A stretch of 64,000 bases of DNA, from the NCBI GenBank assembly GCA_963578605.1, contig CAUZEA010000016.1, positions 1-64,000 on the forward strand, in the 5' to 3' direction. Below, one piece after another: positions 35,156 through 42,188 of this stretch. Below the pieces are notes generated by a model, which worked only from the letters and a program-made list of their open reading frames with translations, was not told where the DNA came from and did no database searches. The stretch comes from JAKVCB01 sp963578605 (lineage in GTDB: Bacteria; Planctomycetota; Planctomycetia; Pirellulales; Lacipirellulaceae). The stretch's first letter is position 1; the number at the start of each line of letters is the position of its first letter. The translations under genes were made by a program, and so were the position numbers.

Positions 35156-36184
35156 TCAGTCCGTCGGCAAGAGCAAACACTTGATGCCTTGCCGAGACCG
35201 GACCGTGTCAAACGCCGCCTTCCACTGGGTCAACGGGAAACGGCTGCTCACCAGCGGGGTGGTCCTGATCGCACCCTCGCCGAGCAGTTCGAGAGCCCGT
35301 TTCCATGTCCCATGGCAGTAGGTAAAGCTCGGGAGAATCGTCAACTCCTTGATAATCGCCTGGTCTAAATCGACCGCGATCTCGCGACCGGGCAGACCAA
35401 CCGTTACCACTTGAGCCGCCTTGCGTGCGAAGGTGATGCATTGCTCCAGGGATGCCCTTGATCCACCGCACTCGATGGTGACATCGGCTCCCAGACCATC
35501 GGTCATCTCCAGAATCGAATCGAGAGAGTCCGTTTGTCCATTGATCACAACGTCGGCGCCCAAGTCCCTGCCCACGGCGAGACGATGCTCATCTCCCCCG
35601 GTACCGATCAGGACCACCGTGGCTCCGCGCGATTTCGCCGCTTGCAAACACAACAGGCCGACGGGCCCCGGTCCCGATACGAGAACGACATCGCCGGGCG
35701 AAATCGTGGCCCGCTCGTAAACTGCCCGAACGGCAACCGCGGTTGGTTCGGACATCGAGCCAGCTTCAAAGTCGACGTTGTCGGGTAGCCGGTGCAGGCT
35801 TTCTTCCCTCTGGCAGACGTATTTTGCGAAGGCTCCGTCGACATGAACACCCATGCTCTGTCGACGAACACAGAGCCCTATGAGTCCGTCCTGACAGAAG
35901 CGACATCGTCCACACGTATATTTGAAGGTCTCGGAGGTGACCCGATCGCCAACCTTGAATCGGGTCACCTCGGCACCCATTTCCACCACGACACCCGACA
36001 TCTCGTGCCCCAGAACCATCGGCGGGCAATTCGTGTACTCGTCATCATGGATGTGAAGATCCGTCCCGCAGATCGCGCCAACCTTGACCTCCACTTTCAG
36101 TTGGTCAGGCTCTGGAATGGGCTCGGGCAGGTCCAGGACCTCAAGGTTCCCGATGCCGGCAGCTGTCTTTACGAGGGCTTTCAT
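35156..36184 (-). CDS. Zinc-dependent medium-chain dehydrogenase (sugar/polyol or threonine dehydrogenase type)
   Basis: 342 residues. The catalytic zinc region shows GAICGTDLHIHDDEY and GHEMSGVVVEMG. The structural zinc is bound by CGRCRFCQDGLIGLC (four Cys). The NAD(P)-binding Rossmann motif is VLVSGPGPVGLLCLQAAKSRG. The family includes L-threonine 3-dehydrogenase, sorbitol and L-idonate dehydrogenases. The sequence does not settle which substrate is used. The start codon overlaps the stop of the transaldolase-like gene (ATGA), a strong sign that both proteins act in one pathway. Cytoplasmic. In this carbohydrate-rich neighbourhood a sugar-alcohol or sugar-acid substrate is the best inference. 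Confidence 0.87.
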   Translation of the reverse strand: MKALVKTAAGIGNLEVLDLPEPIPEPDQLKVEVKVGAICGTDLHIHDDEYTNCPPMVLGHEMSGVVVEMGAEVTRFKVGDRVTSETFKYTCGRCRFCQDGLIGLCVRRQSMGVHVDGAFAKYVCQREESLHRLPDNVDFEAGSMSEPTAVAVRAVYERATISPGDVVLVSGPGPVGLLCLQAAKSRGATVVLIGTGGDEHRLAVGRDLGADVVINGQTDSLDSILEMTDGLGADVTIECGGSRASLEQCITFARKAAQVVTVGLPGREIAVDLDQAIIKELTILPSFTYCHGTWKRALELLGEGAIRTTPLVSSRFPLTQWKAAFDTVRSRQGIKCLLLPTD

Positions 36185-37212
36185 CGCCTGGTCCGAATTT
36201 CGCTGATGATGATCTCCAGACCATCGACAAGACTGTTCTGAAATCGAACGACGGGACCATAGGAGCGAAAGTTTTCCGGAACCATGGATCCCTCGTCACA
36301 TGCTTTGACAAAGTCAGGAAACTTCTGCCGCAACTGCTCGATTACCTCGCGAGGTGCGGACGATTCGATGCGGCTTTCCACCCGGGGAGACTCCCTGACC
36401 AGCGTCTCGGTTAACTTTCCCGAAAGAGTCACTGCCATGCCGGGCCCCACGAGCTCCGTCCAGTGTGACGTTGAACGGGCACCGCCAGAGAGAATGCTGG
36501 CCTCGTAGTTTCGTTCACGATAGACCTTGTATGCAGCCCGTGCGGTGCAGAGTCCCGCCTGGCATCGCACCTCGTCCGAAACTTCAACACCGCGTCGAGC
36601 CGCATCCTCGGCGAGGTATTCGTCAAACATGCCTGGCAGCATCGTGATGAGGCACCTCGGTTTCTTCGTAGTACGCTGCAATCCCCGGCGATGCGCCTCG
36701 GCCATGTGGATGTACTGATCCACCGAGAAACTCATCGTGCCGATCGTGGACCAGCCCCGCGCCGTGAGTTCCTCCAGCGCCTGGGCACCCTCGACCGTCG
36801 CCGGCTGCTTGATGATGACATTTTCGCCGAGGTCACGAAATCTCTCTGCCTCGTCAAGTAGCGCCGTCAAATTATCATTTCTGAAAGGAGTGCCCTGAAT
36901 CGCGACATGCCCGTAGCGGCCACGGCTCTCTCGGTAGAGAGCGTGGAACATCTTCATTGGCCGGGACACCGCTTTCTGGATGACTTCCATGGCCAGCTGC
37001 TGTTCGTCTTTCGTGCCAGCCTGCCCCAAAACCTCATCGACCGTCGCATGGACGAATTCGGGCTCCGCCTGGAGAAGTGTCGCGATGTAACGCGGGTTGG
37101 ATGCGATACCGACCGCTCCAGCTGTGAGGCCCAACTCAATCCCGGGGAGGGCTGGATTGTTGACCCAGAGTTCCGTGTCGAACTGCTCGTGGACCTCGTG
37201 AAAATAACTCAT
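36181..37212 (-). CDS. Transaldolase-family protein
   Basis: 343 residues from the ATG at 37212 (MSYFHEVHEQFDTELWVNNP). The frame stays open upstream to 37554 but is only low-complexity DNA repeats there. The product has the TIM-barrel transaldolase layout: GLTAGAVGIASNPRYIATLL, then ENVIIKQPATVEGAQALEEL with the Schiff-base Lys in IKQPAT, and TIGTMSFSVDQYIHMAEAHR. Transaldolases move three-carbon units between sugar phosphates, and the related fructose-6-phosphate aldolases cleave them. The sequence is distant from TalB, so the exact reaction is open. It is translationally coupled to the zinc dehydrogenase downstream. Confidence 0.78.
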   Translation of the reverse strand: MSYFHEVHEQFDTELWVNNPALPGIELGLTAGAVGIASNPRYIATLLQAEPEFVHATVDEVLGQAGTKDEQQLAMEVIQKAVSRPMKMFHALYRESRGRYGHVAIQGTPFRNDNLTALLDEAERFRDLGENVIIKQPATVEGAQALEELTARGWSTIGTMSFSVDQYIHMAEAHRRGLQRTTKKPRCLITMLPGMFDEYLAEDAARRGVEVSDEVRCQAGLCTARAAYKVYRERNYEASILSGGARSTSHWTELVGPGMAVTLSGKLTETLVRESPRVESRIESSAPREVIEQLRQKFPDFVKACDEGSMVPENFRSYGPVVRFQNSLVDGLEIIISEIRTRR

Positions 37213-37260
37213 CTCTTTGTCGCCTCGAATAAGCCCCACAATCACTTCGAGATTCCAGTG

Positions 37261-37350
37261 ACTCCGAACCCGGCCACTGCGAACCCGGTCACTGCGAACC
37301 CGGCCACTGCGAACCCGGTCACTGCGAACCCGGTCACTGCGAACCCGGAG
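37261..37350 (-). repeat. Six tandem 15-bp repeats upstream of the transaldolase-like gene
   Basis: Six head-to-tail copies of actgcgaacccggtc (fifth-from-last and final bases vary, first copy actccg...) fill 37261-37350, ending 48 bases before the start codon on the minus strand. Because the unit is 15 bases the frame remains open and encodes RVRSD/G repeats, but this is not a family sequence. A second pair of 24-base repeats follows at 37385-37432. Confidence 0.88.
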
Positions 37351-37384
37351 GACCACGCAGACAACCAACAGCCGACCCATCCAC

Positions 37385-37432
37385 AACTCCCGCGGCAAGT
37401 GGACCCGGAACTCCCGCGGCAAGTGGACCCGG
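37385..37432 (-). repeat. Two 24-bp tandem repeats
   Basis: The unit aactcccgcggcaagtggac plus ccgg is present twice without mismatch at 37385-37408 and 37409-37432. It sits next to the six 15-base repeats in the same leader region. Confidence 0.88.
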
Positions 37433-37594
37433 TCTAACCACAGTATCGCAAAGCGCCACAGGCCACAAGTAAAGGTTGCCCAGACAACGTCAACGGGAGT
37501 GAGTACGACGATCGGATCCAGCGTACACCAGAACCGCGTAAAGATCGTAGCCAATTCACAAGGATCCGCTACGGTCGATATTGGCGCCGTTCAA

Positions 37595-38674
37595 TTAATC
37601 ACGCGGCGGCAAGTGATACCCGTGCGCGTTCAACCGAATACGATACAGGCTGTTGCCGGCCGTGATGTACAGCAGGTTGCTGTCCTTGCCACGACCAAAA
37701 CCGACGTTGGTCGGTACTTCGGTTTTGATGAAAGCCAGTTCCTTGCCTTTTGGCGAATAGACAACGATACCCGGACGGTTTTCTGCCCGTACGGCTACGT
37801 ACAGGTTGCCATCGCGGTCGCAAACGAGTCCATCCGGTCCGTCGTACGGCGTGTAGTCGACGAGCACTTCGCGGAATTTCGCAGTTCCGTCTTCGGCCAA
37901 GTCATACGCCAAAAGCGCCATCCGCCCCTTGTGCAGCGGCACGTTTCCCTTGTCGGGCTGGCCGGCAGGGGCATCCTTAAAAAGACGCTCAAACGCCGTT
38001 GCGCCATTGTCATTGCTGACCACATAAAGTGTCTTCTGATCGGGCGATATACACACCCCGTTGGCCTTACCTGCATCGGTGATGATCCGCTCAATCGATC
38101 CATCCGGGTCAATACGGTACACACCCACCACCGGCTGGTAAATCGGCTCGTGACCCAAATAGCGGGGATCGCTGAAATAGATGCGGCCCTTCTGGTCGAT
38201 GGTAATGTCATTGGGGGCATTGAAACGGTGCCCTTCGAACAGACCCGCGATCACATAGCTCATGCCGGTCTTCATGTCGGTCCGAATCACACTTCGGCCC
38301 CCGAAATCAGCTCCCTGGGCAACGATCATGTTGCCTTTCGCGTCGAACTTGATTCCGTTAGACATCCCGCTCGGTGAGCGAAAAATAACGGTCTTGCCAG
38401 TGGCCGGATCATACTTCCATATGTGCCCCGCGTGGAACGCACCATTTTTATCCCGCGCAAGATGAGAAAATGTGATGTCGCTGAAATAGACCTTCCCATC
38501 CGGGGCTACCGCCACACCCTCGGTCAAAATAACACCTTCGAACAATTTCTCTGGCTTGGCGCCCGCCGGTACAATGTCTGCATCACCCAGCACAATCCCC
38601 GATAAAAACAACCATACGACGACAACGGTGAGCAAACTCCAGTGCTTGGGAAGAATCTTCTTGGGGAAAATCAT
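37595..38674 (-). CDS. Exported SMP-30/gluconolactonase-family protein
   Basis: 359 residues from the ATG at 38674. A signal peptide is visible (KILPKHWSLLTVVVVWLFLSGIVLGDA). The mature part is a six-bladed beta-propeller of the SMP-30 family: LFEGVILTEGVAVAPDGKVYFSDI, MSNGIKFDAKGNMIVAQ, NAPNDITIDQKGRIYFSDPRY, KANGVCISPDQKTLYVVSND and GPDGLVCDRDGNLYVAV. The Asn and Asp residues of these NG/ND motifs are those that hold the divalent metal. Members hydrolyse sugar lactones (gluconolactone type) to sugar acids. The exported form suggests a periplasmic lactonase. It is 384 bases upstream of the transaldolase-like gene on the same strand. Confidence 0.87.
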   Translation of the reverse strand: MIFPKKILPKHWSLLTVVVVWLFLSGIVLGDADIVPAGAKPEKLFEGVILTEGVAVAPDGKVYFSDITFSHLARDKNGAFHAGHIWKYDPATGKTVIFRSPSGMSNGIKFDAKGNMIVAQGADFGGRSVIRTDMKTGMSYVIAGLFEGHRFNAPNDITIDQKGRIYFSDPRYLGHEPIYQPVVGVYRIDPDGSIERIITDAGKANGVCISPDQKTLYVVSNDNGATAFERLFKDAPAGQPDKGNVPLHKGRMALLAYDLAEDGTAKFREVLVDYTPYDGPDGLVCDRDGNLYVAVRAENRPGIVVYSPKGKELAFIKTEVPTNVGFGRGKDSNLLYITAGNSLYRIRLNAHGYHLPPRD

Positions 38675-39095
38675 AGTGGCTTTCCTGCATGGGGGGTTCA
38701 TAAATGTCTCGGTAAAACAACCCGGCTCGACAATCGCAACCGATAAACGATTTTGATCCGTTGGAGCCGCAATTTCAACAGGCTAGCTGCAAATAAAACC
38801 TCCTAGTGTTCACATGCACTATTATTATCGTCCCGAAAGGGGACCTTTTTTGGAAATTGCATGGATCGCAGGCTGGGGCACCCATCGGCGAACATAGATT
38901 TTCAAAATAATTTTGACGGGTGTTTCGGCGGGCCGGTTGTGGTAGTTACAGGGCTCCCTGGGAAACATTTTTTTTCAAGTTGGTTCGCGATATTTGGCGA
39001 TAGTGTGGCAACAATCGACTCGATCCGAAACTCGCTGCTGTTGTAGAATCAAAAGCTGCGAACAGATCCTTTGAACCATCACAATCACTGGTGCC
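38675..39095. other. Divergent intergenic region
   Basis: 421 bases between the lactonase-like gene (minus) and the cyclase-family gene (plus), presumably with both promoters. The A/T-rich part around 38800-38900 is a good candidate for them. No open reading frame longer than about 60 codons looks real, and I see no repeats or hairpins. Confidence 0.4.
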
Positions 39096-39899
39096 ATGAT
39101 TTCCTACAATTCCAACTACCTGTTTGTTGTCATCCTGCTCACGACGCTTGTTGCACTGTGCCTTGCAAAGCCGTCGACTGCCGTCGAAAAAACGATAGAC
39201 CTGACGCACTCTTTCGACCAACGAACAATCTACTGGCCCACAGAGACCGGGTTTTCCTTGCAGAAGGGGTCAGCCGGGTTCACGGATCGTGGCTACTATT
39301 ATGCCGCAAATCGTTTCGCCGCACCGGAGCACGGCGGCACGCATATCGACGCTCCGATTCACTTTTTCGAAAATGGGTTAACGGTCGACCAGATTCCATT
39401 GTCACAGCTCATGGGGGAATGCGTGTGCGTGGATATCTCTACCCAATGCGCGGCAGATCACGATTACCAGGTAACCGTCGAGGATTTCCGCGATTGGGAG
39501 CAGGCCCACAACACGTCGCTGGAAGGAAAAATCGTTTTCCTCAATACAGGCTACGCTCGGCGGTGGCCCAATCGCGAAGACTATCTCGGCACGGCGGCGA
39601 CGGGCCCCGCCGCCGTGAGCCAGTTACACTTCCCGGGACTCGACCCGGCCGCGGCCACCTGGTTGGCGACCCGCCGGCGGATCAAGGCCGTTGGTATCGA
39701 CACGGCCAGCATTGACCACGGGCCGTCTCGCAATTTTGGCAGCCACGTCAACCTGTTCCGCGAAAACGTGCCTGCGTTGGAGAACCTTGCCGCGCTCGAC
39801 AAGCTGCCCGCAACCGGGTTCAAAATCATGGCATTGCCAATGAAGATCGCCGGGGGATCAGGGGCACCGTGCCGCGTGGTAGCGATTATTGCTAAGTGA
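39096..39899 (+). CDS. Exported cyclase-family (kynurenine formamidase-like) protein
   Basis: 267 residues with a signal peptide (MISYNSNYLFVVILLTTLVALCLA with AV cleavage region). The metal-dependent hydrolase signature HGGTHIDAPIHFF at about residues 78-90 has the His and Asp ligands of the cyclase family (HxGTHxDxPxH). It starts with TIDLTHSFDQRTIYWPTE and continues with KAVGIDTASIDHG, also typical. Family members hydrolyse N-formyl-kynurenine or related amides and lactones. The exported form and the neighbouring lactonase make a sugar-lactone or ester substrate possible, but that is only an inference. It converges on the small membrane-protein gene 20 bases away. Confidence 0.82.
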   Translation: MISYNSNYLFVVILLTTLVALCLAKPSTAVEKTIDLTHSFDQRTIYWPTETGFSLQKGSAGFTDRGYYYAANRFAAPEHGGTHIDAPIHFFENGLTVDQIPLSQLMGECVCVDISTQCAADHDYQVTVEDFRDWEQAHNTSLEGKIVFLNTGYARRWPNREDYLGTAATGPAAVSQLHFPGLDPAAATWLATRRRIKAVGIDTASIDHGPSRNFGSHVNLFRENVPALENLAALDKLPATGFKIMALPMKIAGGSGAPCRVVAIIAK

Positions 39900-39918
39900 C
39901 GCGTCGCTTGCTCGGCTT

Positions 39919-40158
39919 CTATTGGAGAGAATGTTTTCTTTCGGGGGCTGGGGCTTTGGCCAAGTCACCCGAGGCGCGCAAGTTCCGGACCTGCTCTGCA
40001 TACTTGGCATTTTCTGTGGAAAACTTCCAGACCATAAAGGCCAGGAAAAATGCCGCGCAGACCACAATCATCAGCATTTCCGAGCCTACGAAAGGATAAA
40101 GCGGCCCGACTTCGGTCGGGTTAACGTTCCAGTTTTCAATGGGGCCGGTTGAGTTCAT
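39919..40158 (-). CDS. Small single-TM protein downstream of the ammonium transporter
   Basis: 79 residues from an ATG at 40158. A polar start (MNSTGPIENWNVNPTEVGPL) leads to one membrane segment (MLMIVVCAAFFLAFMVWKF) and a basic C-terminal tail with ENAKYAEQVRNLRASGDLAK. It lies 33 bases downstream of the ammonium-transporter gene on the same strand, so it is probably co-transcribed and could be an accessory subunit. I do not recognise a named family. Confidence 0.68.
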   Translation of the reverse strand: MNSTGPIENWNVNPTEVGPLYPFVGSEMLMIVVCAAFFLAFMVWKFSTENAKYAEQVRNLRASGDLAKAPAPERKHSLQ

Positions 40159-40191
40159 CGGTCACTCCCGTAGTTCGGAATTCATGAGGTT

Positions 40192-41595
40192 CTACGTTGC
40201 CAGACGACTTTGCATAAACTCACGTTCCGCGTCGGCCAGTTCATTTCTGTCGGCAGTTGCGCTGGCAAGAATGTCATGGTCCAGCCCTGCCACTTCTACT
40301 TCCGGTGGAATGCGCAACACACCGAGCTTCTTGAGAATCCACGTCAGAATGAGGCACGGTATGAATCCCAGTACGAAGAACATGATCACGGCGCCGATCA
40401 ATTGTCCCCACGGCGTGATTGGGGCATAGCCGTCATTGGGTGAACTGGGATAGCCCCACAACAGAAAACCTGCCGCAACCACCCCAATTGCCCCGCAATA
40501 CCCATGAATGGCAACGGCTCCCACGGCGTCGTCGATCTTGAACTTTCGTTCGACCCAGTAATGCAACTTGTAGGCACACCAGACGCCAACAACAGCGAGC
40601 AACAGCGCCTGAACGGGATGATACAAATCGTTGCCTGCCGATGCGGTGATAATACCACCCAGCCCGCCTTGAAAGGTCCAGAACGGATCGCCCTTGGACA
40701 CCATGTAGCCGACCAACAGGCCGCCGGTCAGGGCCATGAGGAAGTTGAAGGTAATGGCGCTTAATGTCGTAGGCGTGAGGTAAATCGTTGTTGCCGAAAA
40801 GAAACTGCGACCGTCATCGGGATCCACATCCAATATGGGAACATTACACGCGGCATAAAAACCCCAGAACCCGGTGTAAATCAAAAACATTCCAATCACG
40901 ATCAGCCAAGTGTTGTGGGCAGGAAACACGCGCGGCGTGCCATCGGCGCGAAACCGGCCAATCCGAGGTCCCAACTGGATCAAAATCGCCAGGGCCGAGC
41001 CACCGGCCAGCGCATGGATAACGCCTGACGCATACGCGTCATGGTATCCCAGTAGTTTCACCATCCATCCGGAATCAGACCAGCCCCATGCAGCCCCGAT
41101 GACCCAGGTAACACAGCCCACCAGCATCGCCAGTACCCAAAACGCGCCCGAGCGGATGCGTTCAATGACGGCGCCGGAGAGAATCGAACCGGCCGTCCAG
41201 GAAAACAGCAAAAAAGCAGCCCAGAAGACTCCGTTGAGCCGCGACCAAAGTGCCGTATCATCGGAGGTGAGGCGGTCGCCTGCCGGTTCGCCACCCATGT
41301 GCGGCCCCATCAATTCGTTCCATGGCTCAGACCATGGCGCACTCTTCAGGGGGCCTGTGATCCCCGGTCCGTTCTGAAAAGCAAAATAAAGCCACCAACC
41401 GACGAAAAAAAACCCGATCGTGATTGTGGGAATCAACATCGAGTTTTTCATCAACGTGTTGAGCTTGTTCTTCTCGCGCGAGACACCAACTTCGTACAGG
41501 CAAAAGCCAACGTGGATCAGGAACATCAGCACGACCGTCACCCAGTAATAAAACTCGGTGAATGTAATCGTCAACGCGTTGAGTTCATTGTCCAT
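40192..41595 (-). CDS. amt: Ammonium transporter (Amt family)
   Basis: 467 residues from the ATG at 41595 (MDNELNALTITFTEFYY). The open frame further up covers a tandem duplication and is excluded. Eleven membrane segments are expected from the hydrophobicity pattern. The substrate-path residues are conserved: the Asp eight residues before the first pore His in HDAYASGVIHALAGG, and the second pore His in VAIHGYCGAIG. The usual GGTVVH and GCHGVGG forms are altered around them (AS for GG, YCG for VGG). A long insert with NELMGPHMGGEPAGDRLTSD lies between the early segments. It imports ammonium. No GlnK/PII gene is next to it. The small membrane protein follows. Confidence 0.87.
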   Translation of the reverse strand: MDNELNALTITFTEFYYWVTVVLMFLIHVGFCLYEVGVSREKNKLNTLMKNSMLIPTITIGFFFVGWWLYFAFQNGPGITGPLKSAPWSEPWNELMGPHMGGEPAGDRLTSDDTALWSRLNGVFWAAFLLFSWTAGSILSGAVIERIRSGAFWVLAMLVGCVTWVIGAAWGWSDSGWMVKLLGYHDAYASGVIHALAGGSALAILIQLGPRIGRFRADGTPRVFPAHNTWLIVIGMFLIYTGFWGFYAACNVPILDVDPDDGRSFFSATTIYLTPTTLSAITFNFLMALTGGLLVGYMVSKGDPFWTFQGGLGGIITASAGNDLYHPVQALLLAVVGVWCAYKLHYWVERKFKIDDAVGAVAIHGYCGAIGVVAAGFLLWGYPSSPNDGYAPITPWGQLIGAVIMFFVLGFIPCLILTWILKKLGVLRIPPEVEVAGLDHDILASATADRNELADAEREFMQSRLAT

Positions 41596-41602
41596 GGTCT
41601 GT

Positions 41603-41640
41603 CTCCCACAGTAGCCATCAGCTCCCACAGTAGCCATCAG
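41603..41640 (-). repeat. Two 19-bp tandem repeats upstream of amt
   Basis: Perfect copies of ctcccacagtagccatcag at 41603-41621 and 41622-41640, beginning seven bases before the amt start codon region. They lie inside the transcript leader or the ribosome-binding region, so changes in copy number could alter expression. Confidence 0.85.
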
Positions 41641-41715
41641 GTTCTGCGGGACGAATCTAAGAAAGAACTTACGGCAGGTCAAGTCGATACCGGTCGATTC
41701 CACCACGGGGCCCGG

Positions 41716-41870
41716 TCAAACCGCAGCTTGACCGCTCTGGGCTCCAGTCTGGTACCGCTCTGTTGCTGAGTGGCGATCGTGAGCCCCTACGTCATTAAAG
41801 TGGCCAAATTGCCGCCCATGGCACCGGTTGTTACCGAGTATCGCCTGCATCGGTTGACCCAGCGCTGCAA
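41716..41870 (+). pseudogene. IS66-family transposase remnant (frameshifted)
   Basis: One plus frame reads SGTALLLSGDREPLRH, which resembles the zinc-finger region of IS66 transposases (CGxxLxGxDPEPLRHQV). At the following bases the frame changes and continues KVAKLPPMAPVVTEYRLHRL, the next conserved block of the same family (PxxPVVTEYRLHRL). After about 20 further residues the similarity is lost. Neither end of an element is visible. This is a fossil of an earlier insertion, not a functional gene. Confidence 0.55.
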
Positions 41871-42188
41871 CCCAGCCCAGCCGTTGGGTGATAGAGTCGG
41901 CGCGATGCGCCGCCCCGAAACGCCGAGGAGCCCCAATCCTGGAAATATTCCGGGTGTAAATCAGGCCTCTTTAAGGGACGCGGCTGGGGGCTGTCGAGCG
42001 CCACTTGACGGGACAATTCTCCAAACGCTATGGGACAAAAACACCCGCCGTTTGTGGGGAAAATTGCGTTTATTGTGACGCCCGGCCAGGCAGATTATAA
42101 TTCCTATTGTGGAACGAAAAGTAAACAGACTTTTCCCAAATGACTCATCCGGCCGGCCGCAGCAAGCCCGAACGAAAGGTTCGAGCCG

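Larger units (their letters stand above)
41596..42188. other. Divergent leader region with a 19-bp duplication and a transposase remnant
   Basis: 593 bases between amt (minus) and the secreted beta-propeller gene (plus). The 19-base unit ctcccacagtagccatcag is repeated head to tail at 41603-41621 and 41622-41640, just upstream of amt. A decayed IS66 transposase piece occupies about 41716-41870. No intact gene is present. Confidence 0.55.
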
